In this document: positions 1-9,071 of the stretch, in pieces
Numbering within the stretch: the first letter of the stretch is position 1
Layout of the letters: each line of letters begins with the position of its first letter
Origin: Oscillatoriales cyanobacterium M59_W2019_021
GTDB lineage: Bacteria; Cyanobacteriota; Cyanobacteriia; Cyanobacteriales; Geitlerinemataceae
Assembly (NCBI GenBank): GCA_015295945.1
Contig: DVED01000197.1
Location: 1-53,280, forward strand
DNA length: 53,280 nt
Direction of reading: 5' to 3'
Notes under the pieces: model-generated
Seen by the model: only the letters and a program-made list of their open reading frames with translations
What the model was told of the DNA's origin: nothing
Database searches by the model: none
Translations under genes and position numbers: made by a program

Positions 1-2289
1 AACGGATCTTTCGGCACACCGCGACCCATTACCGCAACACCACAACTGTTCGGCGTGCAAAATTTGCAAGGTATTGCCGTCGATCCTGTCGCGGGAGATT
101 TATACTTTTTAGATGCAACTCGCAGGCAAATTCTCCGCCTACAACCTAACGGAGTTTTGGGATTTTCTCGACCGATCGTTTCTCCCATTCCTCTCCCCCC
201 CGAATTAGGAACGCCGCAAAGTTTAGCCTTCGATCCGCAGACGGGAAATTTGCAAGTTTTAGATTCGAGCGAGTTGCAATTATACGAACTGGGAAAAACG
301 GGGGAAGTTATTACCATTCGCGATTTATCGGACTTAGATCTCAGCGATCCTCAGAGTATCGTATTTGCACCCAGTGCCGATGCCACCGACGATCCTACCA
401 ATCTGAGTTTATACGTAATTGACGGCAATCCCACCCGTGGCGGCATCGTCGAACTCTCCTTAAACGAACTGCCAGTGTTCGGGGGAACGGACAATTCGCC
501 ACTCGTCCGGACGATCGACCTTGCCGCTTTCAATCCCCCCAGTCCCGATCCGGCGGGGATTGCCTTTAACAACTTCCGCAATAGCTTACTGGTCAGCGAC
601 GGCGAAGTCGAAGAAATTCCCACCCTGTTTACCGGGGATAACTTGTTCGAGGCGACCCTATCGGGAACCCTCACGCAGACGGGAACGACGATTCCCTACT
701 CCGACGAACCCACGGGACTCGATATCAATCCGGCGAACCGACACCTGTTCGTCTCCGACGACGACGCCAACCGCATCTTTGAAATCGATCCGGGTGCGGA
801 TTTTCTCTACGGTAACGCCGACGATCGCGTCGTCAATCCCTTAAATACGCAAGCATTCGGTAGTGGCGATGCCGAGGGAGTTGCCTTTGCCAGCGATCGC
901 AATACTCTGTTTATCTCCGATGGGGTCAACAACCAAATTTACCAAGTCACGCCTACGGGGACAATTGTCAGTCAGTTCGATACCGCTTCCCTCGGCGTCA
1001 GCGATCCCGAAGGTATCGCCTATAACCCGGATCTCGGCACATTATATATTGTCGGCAAACCCGCCACTTCGATCGCCGAAGTCACCGTAGATGGAACTTT
1101 AGTCCGGACGATCAATATTTCTGCCGCCAATCCCCGCAAACCCGCCGGACTCGCCTACGGACCCAGCAGTCGCGATCCTAACGGCAAAAGCTTGTATATC
1201 AGCGATCGCGGCGTGGACAACAACACCGACCCCAACGAAAACGACGGTAAAGTATACGAATTTCTCGTCGAATCCAGTCGTCCCATCGTCAATGCCGGGA
1301 TCGATCGTCCCATCGTCGGATCGACCATCCTCGACGGTTCCATCTCCGACGACGGACTCCCCAACCCGCCGGGAACCGTCACCGCCTCTTGGACGCAAAT
1401 CAGCGGACCGGGAACTGCCAACTTTGCCAACCCCAACGCCGAAGACACTGCCGTCAGTTTTTCCACGCCGGGAACCTACGTATTGCGTCTCAGTGGCAAC
1501 GACGGCGAAAATACCGTCAGCGACGACGTGGCGATCGAAGTGTTAAACCCAGCATCGACGCTGTTTATCAGCAGTTCTGCCAGTGGAACCGTCGGCGAAA
1601 TTGACTTCAAAGACGAGGATATCCTGGCATTCGACACCCTAACCGGGAATTGGTTGATGTACTTCGACGGGTCGGATGTGGGATTAACGGCAAATGCCGA
1701 TGTCGATGCCTTCCACATCAATCCCGACGGCAGCATCCTCCTCAGCGTCAGCGAAGACAACGTAGAAATCCCCGGTATTGGAGCGATCGACGATTCCGAT
1801 ATCGTCCGCTTCGTCCCCACTTCCACCGGATGGGATACCGCCGGAACCTACCAAATGTACCTCGACGGATCGACTGTGGGTTTAGACGTACCCGAAGAAG
1901 ATATCGATGCGATTACCTTCGGATCGGACGGTTTGTTAGTCGTCAGTTTGCGGGGATCTTCCAATATTTTGGGCGTCTTTACCAGTCGCGATGAAGACCT
2001 CCTTGCCTTCAATGGTAGTGCTTGGTCGCTGCATTTCGACGGGTCGGATGTGGGGTTGAATGTAGCGGGTTTGGATGTGAATGCGGCATCGATCGATCTA
2101 ATCACTGGGGCGATCGATCTCGGTTTTAACAATCCCTTTTCTATCTCTGGGTTCAGTGGCGACAGCGACGATATTGCCCGATTTACCCCCAATTCTTTGG
2201 GGACGAATACGAGTGGCAATTTGAGTTTAGCGTGGGATGGTTCCGCTGTCGGTTTCGCTAAAGTCGATGGCTTTTCTCGGATTTTATAG
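1..2289 (+). CDS. Partial surface-type protein: beta-propeller repeats, PKD-like domain, FDGSDVGL repeats
   Basis: The 5' end is missing. The frame is open from base 1 and no convincing start is visible (a GTG at 55 lies inside coding sequence). About the first 400 residues are NHL/SdiA-regulated-like propeller repeats of the type 'GIAF..... LFISDG..NQIYQV'. Next comes a PKD/REJ-like Ig domain around residues 407-498 counted from the GTG (starts PIVNAGIDRP, with TASWTQISGPG and GTYVLRLSGNDG). The last 240 residues hold about four repeats built on W..YFDGSDVGL followed by an acidic DEDI/DDSDI strand. The protein is Asp-rich and Cys-free, as expected of a secreted or outer-surface calcium-binding protein. 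The lost N-terminus should carry the signal peptide and possibly more repeats. No enzymatic motif is seen. It converges on the WG-repeat gene. Confidence 0.75.
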   Translation, partial: NGSFGTPRPITATPQLFGVQNLQGIAVDPVAGDLYFLDATRRQILRLQPNGVLGFSRPIVSPIPLPPELGTPQSLAFDPQTGNLQVLDSSELQLYELGKTGEVITIRDLSDLDLSDPQSIVFAPSADATDDPTNLSLYVIDGNPTRGGIVELSLNELPVFGGTDNSPLVRTIDLAAFNPPSPDPAGIAFNNFRNSLLVSDGEVEEIPTLFTGDNLFEATLSGTLTQTGTTIPYSDEPTGLDINPANRHLFVSDDDANRIFEIDPGADFLYGNADDRVVNPLNTQAFGSGDAEGVAFASDRNTLFISDGVNNQIYQVTPTGTIVSQFDTASLGVSDPEGIAYNPDLGTLYIVGKPATSIAEVTVDGTLVRTINISAANPRKPAGLAYGPSSRDPNGKSLYISDRGVDNNTDPNENDGKVYEFLVESSRPIVNAGIDRPIVGSTILDGSISDDGLPNPPGTVTASWTQISGPGTANFANPNAEDTAVSFSTPGTYVLRLSGNDGENTVSDDVAIEVLNPASTLFISSSASGTVGEIDFKDEDILAFDTLTGNWLMYFDGSDVGLTANADVDAFHINPDGSILLSVSEDNVEIPGIGAIDDSDIVRFVPTSTGWDTAGTYQMYLDGSTVGLDVPEEDIDAITFGSDGLLVVSLRGSSNILGVFTSRDEDLLAFNGSAWSLHFDGSDVGLNVAGLDVNAASIDLITGAIDLGFNNPFSISGFSGDSDDIARFTPNSLGTNTSGNLSLAWDGSAVGFAKVDGFSRIL

Positions 2290-2344
2290 TAGAAGGGCGA
2301 ACGTGGCGGGTTAAGTTCGATGGTTTCTGTAAGGATTGAAGACT

Positions 2345-3412
2345 TCAATCCCTTAGCGTGACGATATGACCCGTTCGATCGATATAGTGCATTCGATCGT
2401 GCAACCAAACGACAGCCAGTCCATTGCGGAACCCACCTGCATCGTCAAACTGATAGGGAATGACGAGTTTTCCCGTTCGATCGATATACCCCCATTTCGA
2501 TCCTTGCTTCACGGCAGCTAACCCTTCTGAGAATTCTTTAGCGTCGTCAAACTGGTGAGCAATTGCCAGGTGTCCTGTTGGATCGATATAACCCCAAAAC
2601 GTCTCAATCCCAAAACTGGAGGAGGTTTGATGTTTCAAAAATAGTTTTTGCAAGCCATGTATCAAAAACCGCCATAAAGGGTAGATTTTTATTTCGGCAA
2701 CTGCGGCTAATCCCTCGGAAAAATCTTTTCCTCGATCGAACTGCGGCTGAATGCGAAAATGCCCGTCGTCACCGATGTAACCATACTCCCAAGATTTAAC
2801 CTGTGGAAGAATATGCTGAACAATTGCGAGACCCTGCTTGAAGTCTCCACGGGTAAAGTCCGGATAAAAATACGACCCAGGCGGAATGATAAGTTTTCCC
2901 GTTCGATCGATCCAACCGTAGCAATCTAGTCGCGATGACTCGAACGAAAACATGACCTTAGCCAATCCCTCCGAGAACTTCCAGGCCCATTCAAATTGAG
3001 GCGGGATGACCCACCGTCCCGTTCGATCGATATAACCCTTTTTACCCTTAAAAGAAGCAACCGCCAACCCTTCAGAAAACATATCGATATTCTCGAACTG
3101 GGGGGGAACGACCCACTGTCCCGTTCGATCGATCGCTCCCCACCCGTACCCCTCAAGACAAACGGGTGCGAGACCTTCGGCAAACGGTCGTACTCGCCTG
3201 AATTGAGGCGGGATGACGAACTCCCCCGTTCGATCGATAAATCCCCATTTGCCTGATATCGCACCTGCCAGTCCCTCTGTAAAATCAAATGCACAGTTAA
3301 AATGAGGCGGGATGACGAACTCTCCGGTTCGATCGATATACCCCCATTTTCCTCCTCGGGTTAGCTCGAGCCGCCATAGGGGTAAGTCTCCAGAACGTTT
3401 TGCAACTGTCAT
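2345..3412 (-). CDS. WG-repeat protein (nine repeats)
   Basis: A 355-residue protein made almost entirely of WG repeats, about 35-45 residues each, of the form WGYIDRTGEFVIPPQF...F.EGLA. Nine copies can be counted. Seven keep IDRTG, one has IDPTG and one IGDDG. There is no signal peptide and no other domain. WG repeats are thought to form beta-rich solenoids used for protein contacts, and no catalytic role is implied. At DNA level the repeated IDRTG codons produce the recurring string GTTCGATCGATA on the plus strand. One repeat is expanded by a KIYPLWRFLIHGLQKLF segment. The gene stands alone between convergent and same-strand neighbours. I am sure of the family; the function is unknown. Confidence 0.85.
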   Translation of the reverse strand: MTVAKRSGDLPLWRLELTRGGKWGYIDRTGEFVIPPHFNCAFDFTEGLAGAISGKWGFIDRTGEFVIPPQFRRVRPFAEGLAPVCLEGYGWGAIDRTGQWVVPPQFENIDMFSEGLAVASFKGKKGYIDRTGRWVIPPQFEWAWKFSEGLAKVMFSFESSRLDCYGWIDRTGKLIIPPGSYFYPDFTRGDFKQGLAIVQHILPQVKSWEYGYIGDDGHFRIQPQFDRGKDFSEGLAAVAEIKIYPLWRFLIHGLQKLFLKHQTSSSFGIETFWGYIDPTGHLAIAHQFDDAKEFSEGLAAVKQGSKWGYIDRTGKLVIPYQFDDAGGFRNGLAVVWLHDRMHYIDRTGHIVTLRD

Positions 3413-3463
3413 CAGACATCTCCGACAAGCAAAAATAATATCAATTTATGAGATGACCGCTAT

Positions 3464-4645
3464 CTACTGTTGCGACAATCGCCGCACGCTTTCCCCACCA
3501 AATAACCGATGTGCCTCGGCAAGCAAGGCGGGAATTTTATCGGCATGGGGACTGTTTTTCAAACACGCACGCAAATCCAAATTTTCGACCTCTTTGGCTT
3601 GACTTCCGGGGAACCAGTGACCGCCATTTTCGAGTAAATTATACCGAGCTTTGGCATAATCTATCAGGTCGTAGGCGATCGCCAAATTTCGCAGCCAGAG
3701 AATGACTTTAATGTTAATCTGTCCTGGAGTTTCTTCAATTTCAGGCAATCCCACATCCCAAGTTTTGACCCAATTTTCACCTAATGCGGCGATCGCCTCT
3801 CGTTCCAATCGGTCTATAATCGGCGGTAAAATTTCATCGGCCCGATCGAGCAACGGTAATGCTTTTAAATGTTCGTCAAAATCCGTCGGTCTGGCAGCCC
3901 CCAAACTGAGGGTATGAACTTGGGGATGGCTCAAACAAAATAGGTCGTTAAACACCATCGGCGATAGCGGTTGGCACAGTTTAACGAGTTTTTCTGGTGG
4001 TTGATAAAGCTTTCCCCCTTTATCCGACGGACTGATAATAAACACCCCCATATCGTGACGTTTCGCCGCTTTGATCGCCCGCCAATTCCATTGATTTATG
4101 TAGTACCAATGTAGATTGACATAATCGAAATGCCCGGTTTCGATCGCACTGACGATCACCTCTGTCGGACCGTGAGTCGAAAAACCGATAAAGCGAACTT
4201 TACCCTCTTGCTGCCATTTTCGCGCTTCATCCAAACACCCACCGGGACGAATGCTCCACTCGAGAATCTCTGGCGTATTGATGCCGTGCAACCCCAACAA
4301 ATCGATATAATCGAGTTGTAAATTCGCCAGAGATTGGTTAAAATTGCGCCGAAACTCTTTGGGATCTGCCTTCGGGGAAACCTTCGTTTGGACGATGAGT
4401 CGATCGCGCGGCAGTTGAGGTAAAATCCTCCCCAATTGGACTTCCGAAGTGCCGTATCCCCGTGCCGTTTCGATATGATTGATACCCAGATCGATCGCGC
4501 GGCGAATCGTTGCCTCTAAATTGCGCTGATTTTCATCGGGAATTTGCCATTTAGGAATATCCTTCCACGAATGTTGGTAGCGCATTCCCCCGCAGGAAAA
4601 TACGGGCATTTGTAATTGAGTTCGTCCGAACCGTCGGTATTGCAT
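3464..4645 (-). CDS. Aldo/keto reductase
   Basis: An NAD(P)H-dependent oxidoreductase of the aldo/keto reductase barrel fold. Start is placed at MQYRRFGRTQLQMP. An upstream in-frame ATG (4666) reads MTNDQLQ, which is a translated spacer repeat (TGACCAATGAC type) and is unlikely to be used. Visible family features are GINHIETARGYGTSE near residue 50, the Lys of QTKVSP, the His of DLLGLHGIN, KVRFIGFSTHG and FDYVNLHWYY. The usual catalytic Asp of the 'DTA..YG.SE' motif is Glu here, while Tyr, Lys and His are present. At about 393 residues it is longer than classic members, with a C-terminal part ('LGENWVKTWDVGLPE', 'IAYDLIDYAKARYNLLENGGHWFPG') typical of a cyanobacterial subgroup. Substrate unknown. 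Confidence 0.88.
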   Translation of the reverse strand: MQYRRFGRTQLQMPVFSCGGMRYQHSWKDIPKWQIPDENQRNLEATIRRAIDLGINHIETARGYGTSEVQLGRILPQLPRDRLIVQTKVSPKADPKEFRRNFNQSLANLQLDYIDLLGLHGINTPEILEWSIRPGGCLDEARKWQQEGKVRFIGFSTHGPTEVIVSAIETGHFDYVNLHWYYINQWNWRAIKAAKRHDMGVFIISPSDKGGKLYQPPEKLVKLCQPLSPMVFNDLFCLSHPQVHTLSLGAARPTDFDEHLKALPLLDRADEILPPIIDRLEREAIAALGENWVKTWDVGLPEIEETPGQINIKVILWLRNLAIAYDLIDYAKARYNLLENGGHWFPGSQAKEVENLDLRACLKNSPHADKIPALLAEAHRLFGGESVRRLSQQ

Positions 4646-4763
4646 TTGAAGTTGGTCATTGGTCATTGGGGGTTTGTTCGTTGTTTTCGGACACTAGGAA
4701 AGTTGTCGGGTGTGTTGAGGCACGAAACCCACCGGAATCTATTGTAATGGAGTTTAGCGGTTA

Positions 4764-4785
4764 GCCTGAAACTTCAGTTCCAGGC
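4764..4785. repeat. Short hairpin repeat in the spacer between narB and the reductase gene
   Basis: Bases 4764-4773 and 4776-4785 form an imperfect inverted repeat (GCCTGAAACT / AGTTCCAGGC). The flanking TTAGCCTG resembles the TTAGCCTGGAA at the right end of the window (53271-53280), so the two look like copies of one dispersed repeat. A nearby GTGTGTTGAGGCACGAAACC (4708-4727) belongs to another spacer family present at 21360 and 52723. Confidence 0.45.
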
Positions 4786-4816
4786 AGGATTCGAGTTTTG
4801 CCAATCGATCCGCTGG

Positions 4817-4835
4817 GGTCAGTCAAACACTGACC
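4817..4835 (-). terminator. Possible hairpin downstream of narB
   Basis: Perfect 7-bp stem GGTCAGT / ACTGACC with a 5-nt loop, 20 nt beyond the narB stop codon. No U-run follows, so it is not a textbook intrinsic terminator. It may stabilise the 3' end of the operon mRNA. Confidence 0.35.
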
Positions 4836-4854
4836 TTCTGCCTTCTCTCGATCT

Positions 4855-7005
4855 CTACACTCGCCGCAACTGTACCGCGCAAGCTTTCAACTCGGGTTGA
4901 CTAGAGTCAGGACAAGATTCGGGATGGGTCAAAGCATTGGCTTCGGCATTGTCCGCCCACAGCAAACCCCAGTGCATGGGAACGAACACCGTTCCCGGAG
5001 TAATGGCTTTCGTTACCTTTGCCGGGAATTGAGACCGACCTCGGCGCGATCGAACTTCTACCGTATCCCCGTCCCCTATCCCCAACTTTTCGGCATCGCG
5101 GGGATGAATTTCAATAAACGGATTCGGGTGCATCTGGCGGATTTTTTCCGTCCGTCCGGTACGGGTTTGGGTGTGCCAGTGTCCGTAGAGGCGTCCCGTT
5201 GTCAAAACGAAGGGATAGTCGGGGTCGGGGGGTTCTGCCAATCCTCGGGAATGATACCCCGCGAATCGCGCTTTGCCGTCGGGGGTGTGGAATCGTCCAT
5301 CGGTATACAAACGCTTGGCGTTGTCATTAGTTCTTTGTCCTTTATTATTGGTATTATTGGTTTCAGTATCGGGAAGGGGCCATTGCAGGGAACCTTCGGC
5401 TAAAAGTCGCCCGTGCGAGATTCCCGTCATATCGCAGGGACGACCTCGGGTCAGTTGCACGAATTCGGCATGAACTTCGGCAGAATTGGCAAACGCGAAT
5501 TGTTCGGTAAATCCCAAGCGGCGACCCACTTCAGCAAAAATCTCCCAATCGTCCCACGCTTCCCCAGCGTGTTTCTGGAAGGCGGGGGAAAGGGTGACGT
5601 AGCGTTCCGAGTTGGTCATCGTCCCGCTTTTTTCACTCCATTGGGTGGCAGGTAGCAGAATGTGGGCGTATTGGCTGGTTTCGGTGGGGTAATAGGCATC
5701 TTGATATACCGTTAGGGGAGACTTTCTCATCGCCGCCTTCGTCCGTTCCAAGTCCGGCATACTGACGATGGGATTGGTCGCCGCTACCCAAAATAAACCC
5801 ACTTCGCCCCGTTCTAACCCCAAAATCATCTCCCAAACGGTGCGACCGGGATAGGGTGAAATTTGACCTGCGGGAAGTCCCCAAAACTGCTCGACTTGGG
5901 CGCGATGTTGGGGATCTTTGACGGAACGATATCCGGGTAGCAAGTGCGCCAATCCCCCAGCTTCCCGTCCCCCCATGGCGTTGGGCTGTCCGGTCAGGGA
6001 AAAAGGACCCGCCCCCGGTTTGCCGATTTGTCCGGTCATTAGGTGCAGGTTGATGATGCTGCGGACTTTTGCCGTACCTTCGGAGGATTGGTTGACCCCC
6101 ATCGACCACAGGGAAAGAACGTTGTGGGATTCGCCCCAATATTGGGCGGCGAGTTCTAAGTCGGTCACGTCGATGCCGCAGCGTTGGGCGACGGTATCTG
6201 GGGTGTAGTCGCGAATAACTTCGGCAAATTGGGCGAAGTTGGCGGTACATTCCTCGATGTAGTCGGGGTTGAAATATTCCCACCGGACGAGTAAGTGGGC
6301 GATGCCGTTGAGGAGGTCGATGTCGGTTCCCGGTCGAATGGCGAGGTGCAAGTCGGCAACTTCGGCGGTTTGGGTGCGGCGGGGATCGACGACGATGAGT
6401 TTCGCCCAGGGTGTGGTTTTCAGGTGTTTCCGCAGGCGGTTGAAAATGATGGGGTGGCATTCGGCGGTGTTGGTGCCGATGAGGAAGGCGCAGTCGGTAG
6501 TTTCGAGGTCGTCGTAGCAGCAGGGGGGCCCGTCAGACCCGAAACTCTGGACGTATCCGGAGACGGCAGAAGACATACACAGTCGGGAGTTGGCGTCGAA
6601 GTTGTTGGTTCCCAGACAGCCTTTGAGGAGTTTTTGGGCGGTGTAGTAGTCTTCGGTTTGGAACTGTCCCGATCCGTAGATGCAGATGCCGTCGGCGCCT
6701 TGGGTGTCGCGGACGTGGCGGATTTGGTTAACGATCCGATCAATGGCTTCGTCCCAACTGACTTGTCGGAAGGGTTCGTCGAGGGTGTCCCGCATCATCG
6801 GGTGTAGCAGGCGATCTTTGTCGATCGACTCGAGAATGGTCGCCCCTTTGACGCACACCATCCCTTGGCTGGACGGGTGCGATCGATCGCCCCGCACTTT
6901 CCACTTGGAAGTTGTACCGTTGGCGGTAGATTTCCCTTCGTTTTTAATCACCTCAAGACCGCAACCTACGCCGCAATACGGGCATACGGTTTTAATAGCA
7001 TTCAT
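4855..7005 (-). CDS. narB: Ferredoxin-nitrate reductase NarB
   Basis: Assimilatory nitrate reductase: reduces nitrate to nitrite in the cytoplasm using reduced ferredoxin, a [4Fe-4S] cluster and a bis-MGD molybdenum cofactor. The N-terminal cluster motif is CPYCGVGC (residues 9-16), with the fourth Cys in GMVCVKG. The probable Mo-ligand Cys is in [12 protein letters not shown] (about 142). MGD contacts include [11 protein letters not shown] and [14 protein letters not shown]. The C-terminal MopB dinucleotide-binding domain runs from [14 protein letters not shown] to the end ([19 protein letters not shown]). Length 716 fits the family. It is last in the nirA operon, 378 bp after nrtD, further than the other spacings. 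Residues about 550-562 ([13 protein letters not shown], 5320-5358) look like a translated spacer repeat inserted between the core and the C-terminal domain. Cofactor residues appear intact. Confidence 0.97.
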   Translation of the reverse strand: MNAIKTVCPYCGVGCGLEVIKNEGKSTANGTTSKWKVRGDRSHPSSQGMVCVKGATILESIDKDRLLHPMMRDTLDEPFRQVSWDEAIDRIVNQIRHVRDTQGADGICIYGSGQFQTEDYYTAQKLLKGCLGTNNFDANSRLCMSSAVSGYVQSFGSDGPPCCYDDLETTDCAFLIGTNTAECHPIIFNRLRKHLKTTPWAKLIVVDPRRTQTAEVADLHLAIRPGTDIDLLNGIAHLLVRWEYFNPDYIEECTANFAQFAEVIRDYTPDTVAQRCGIDVTDLELAAQYWGESHNVLSLWSMGVNQSSEGTAKVRSIINLHLMTGQIGKPGAGPFSLTGQPNAMGGREAGGLAHLLPGYRSVKDPQHRAQVEQFWGLPAGQISPYPGRTVWEMILGLERGEVGLFWVAATNPIVSMPDLERTKAAMRKSPLTVYQDAYYPTETSQYAHILLPATQWSEKSGTMTNSERYVTLSPAFQKHAGEAWDDWEIFAEVGRRLGFTEQFAFANSAEVHAEFVQLTRGRPCDMTGISHGRLLAEGSLQWPLPDTETNNTNNKGQRTNDNAKRLYTDGRFHTPDGKARFAGYHSRGLAEPPDPDYPFVLTTGRLYGHWHTQTRTGRTEKIRQMHPNPFIEIHPRDAEKLGIGDGDTVEVRSRRGRSQFPAKVTKAITPGTVFVPMHWGLLWADNAEANALTHPESCPDSSQPELKACAVQLRRV

Positions 7006-7383
7006 GTTTCCCCGATAGTTAATTGAAGTAAATGAAACCCGATCGATCCGAAAAGCTCAAACCCAAAAGAGGAGTGTTTGTAAAAAAATGGTCGCGCCAG
7101 GACTGGGCTTAATGAACCATGACATCAAACCTGAAAAATTAAAATCGATTTTTAGTTTGAGATAGAGAGAGAGCGAACGATGGCGATCGCCAATGGTTAT
7201 AAATGGGTTCTCTATTTTAGTGAATTCTAGAATTAAGATTTTATCTCGATGTGCGATCAAATACTATTAATTAATTTTGTATTTTGGCTGATTTTAAAAA
7301 ATACTTTTCTTTCTACCGACCTAACAAGGTTTCAGAGTTCGGGGCTTTCCAAAACCCCGAACTCTGCTAGTTGTTTCCCAGGA
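7006..7383. other. Spacer nrtD-narB (378 bp)
   Basis: AT-rich spacer inside the nitrate operon. Apart from the hairpin next to nrtD (7333-7366), I see no gene. A 67-codon open frame on the minus strand (7057-7260) has no recognisable family or ribosome site. No GTA-N8-TAC box is present, so there is no sign of a separate NtcA promoter for narB. Confidence 0.6.
7333..7366 (-). other. Strong hairpin just after nrtD
   Basis: Perfect 12-bp stem (CAGAGTTCGGGG / CCCCGAACTCTG) with a 10-nt loop, 17 nt past the nrtD stop. No U-tract follows on the minus strand. It could be a 3'-stabilising or partial-termination element that lowers narB transcription relative to nrt genes, or a mobile palindromic spacer repeat. 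Confidence 0.6.
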
Positions 7384-8922
7384 TTATTCTGCCAACTGAA
7401 CGTCTAGAATTCCCGTGGGAGAGAAAATGACCTTAAATTCTGCTGCCTTCTGGGCAGGTGTATTTTTAACCGCAGAGAGGGGAATTTCTTTGACGAATTC
7501 CTTGGCGGCAGCATTCAACGGTTCGTAGCTGGCGATCGTTCCGTCTTCGGCAACTTTAACGGTGTAAGTCAGATCTTCCGAATAGGTGGGCGTGGTTCGC
7601 CACTCGTTGTCGAGGAAATCGTACAAGTCCCATTTCAGATTTTCCAACTGGGTGGGGTCGGTAATCTCAGCCGCCACTTCGGGTTTGGCTGCCGTTGCCG
7701 AGGTTTCGGGCTTCGAGTCCGCTGTTGCGGGCGTTGCCGTTGGCGTAGAAGTTGCAGAAGTCGTTATTTTTGCCTCTGCCGTTGCTGGGGTAGCAGTCGC
7801 AGTCGTTGTGGTTTTCTCTTTAGCTTCGGCTGGCTTGACGGCTGTCGGACTGGGGGCAGCCGTGGTGGGAGTTTCGACGACGGCAGTCGCCTCTTCCTCG
7901 GGTGGGTTCAGTTTACCCGTAGCGGCGTTGTAACCGCCCAGGATCGCCCCGGCAACTGCGAGGGCTAAACCCACTCCAGCCGCTACTTTCGCCCCGAGAG
8001 GATAGGTAATTTTCTTCGGTTGGGTCGAGGGAGTTTTAGGTTGAGTTTTTAGGGTCTCAGTAGACACAGCAGACACCTCATCATCTTCAGAGTGTGCGAA
8101 ACGATGATACAGGAAGTCTAGGGCTTCGTTTCGTAGTTCGTAATACCGTGGGTCTTCCATCACTCGGGCGCGATCGCGGGGTCTGGGGAAGGGAATTTCC
8201 AGAATTTCGCCGATGGTTGCTGAAGGTCCGTTGGTCATCATCACCAGTCGATCGGCGAGGTATAAAGCTTCGTCGATATCGTGGGTGATCATCAAGACGG
8301 TGACTTGGCGATCGCGCCAAATTTTTAACAGTTCGTCTTGCAATTCTTCCCGCGTAATCGGGTCTAATGCCCCGAATGGTTCGTCGAGAATTAAGACTTT
8401 GGGATGTAACGCTAGGGCGCGGGCGATCGATACCCGTTGTTTCATCCCCCCGGATAGTTCCGTCGGTCTTTTATTCGCCGCTTCCGTCAATCCCACCATG
8501 TCTAGATAGGATTGGGCGATCTGTTTTTTTTCGGCTTCGGGCAGGGAAGGATAAACGGTATTGACGCCCAAATAGACGTTTTCGTATGCCGTTTTCCAGG
8601 GCAGCAGGGCGTAGTTTTGGAACACCACCATCCGATCGGGACCGGGTTCGACGATCGGGTTGTTTTCTAACAACACTTCCCCTTCCGTGGGTTGATTGAA
8701 GCCCGAAACCATATTCAGCAAGGTGGATTTCCCGCAACCGGAGTGACCGATGACGCAGATAAATTCTCCCTCGCAAACGGTTAGGTTAACATCGTTTAAA
8801 ACCGGGTACGGTCCCTTGGGGGTAGGATAAACTTTGGATAGCCCTTTAATTTGCAAAAACGGCGTGCATTTGGGAGCTTCGGTTGCAATTAAGTTTGTCG
8901 GAGTGGTATTCAAGGTTTGCAT
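7384..8922 (-). CDS. nrtD: Nitrate/nitrite ABC transporter ATPase NrtD with membrane-anchored C-terminal extension
   Basis: Residues 1-275 are a standard NrtD ATPase driving nitrate/nitrite uptake with NrtC and NrtB: Walker [10 protein letters not shown] (59-67), signature LSGGMKQR (156-163), Walker B VLILDEP (176-182), and the nitrate-subfamily ending RDRARVMEDPRYYELRNEAL. Family members normally end near here. This protein continues to 512: a hydrophobic segment at about 309-332 (VAAGVGLALAVAGAILGG), an 85-residue Thr/Ala/Pro/Glu linker, then a compact domain (424-512) with L.WDLYDFLDNEW, LTYTVKVAEDGTIASY and FKVIFSPTGILDV. The last domain resembles a small C-terminal module I associate with other cyanobacterial proteins (possibly DUF4335-like, not verified). 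The reading frame is uninterrupted with normal codon use. A single membrane pass would put the C-terminal domain in the periplasm, which is inference. Confidence 0.93.
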   Translation of the reverse strand: MQTLNTTPTNLIATEAPKCTPFLQIKGLSKVYPTPKGPYPVLNDVNLTVCEGEFICVIGHSGCGKSTLLNMVSGFNQPTEGEVLLENNPIVEPGPDRMVVFQNYALLPWKTAYENVYLGVNTVYPSLPEAEKKQIAQSYLDMVGLTEAANKRPTELSGGMKQRVSIARALALHPKVLILDEPFGALDPITREELQDELLKIWRDRQVTVLMITHDIDEALYLADRLVMMTNGPSATIGEILEIPFPRPRDRARVMEDPRYYELRNEALDFLYHRFAHSEDDEVSAVSTETLKTQPKTPSTQPKKITYPLGAKVAAGVGLALAVAGAILGGYNAATGKLNPPEEEATAVVETPTTAAPSPTAVKPAEAKEKTTTTATATPATAEAKITTSATSTPTATPATADSKPETSATAAKPEVAAEITDPTQLENLKWDLYDFLDNEWRTTPTYSEDLTYTVKVAEDGTIASYEPLNAAAKEFVKEIPLSAVKNTPAQKAAEFKVIFSPTGILDVQLAE

Positions 8923-9071
8923 TATTGGGTTAGTTGTTAGTTGTTAGTTGTAGTAGGGGCGGTTTTTGAGCAAAGAGTGTCGTTTGCTTCCATCAAGTTC
9001 TAGCTAAACCCGCCCGTACAGTTGTTAGTGGTTCATCACGAATGACTAATGACTAATGACCAATGACAAAA

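Noticed and set aside
2345-3412. Regularly spaced GTTCGATCGATA strings as a CRISPR-like array
   Set aside because: They are the codons for IDRTG in WG repeats; spacing varies and the frame is open throughout.
5633-6460. 275-residue minus-strand ORF in narB
   Set aside because: Out-of-frame shadow of narB; Arg/Pro-rich, no hydrophobic core.
7057-7260. 67-residue minus-strand ORF between nrtD and narB
   Set aside because: AT-rich, no conserved pattern, no ribosome site.
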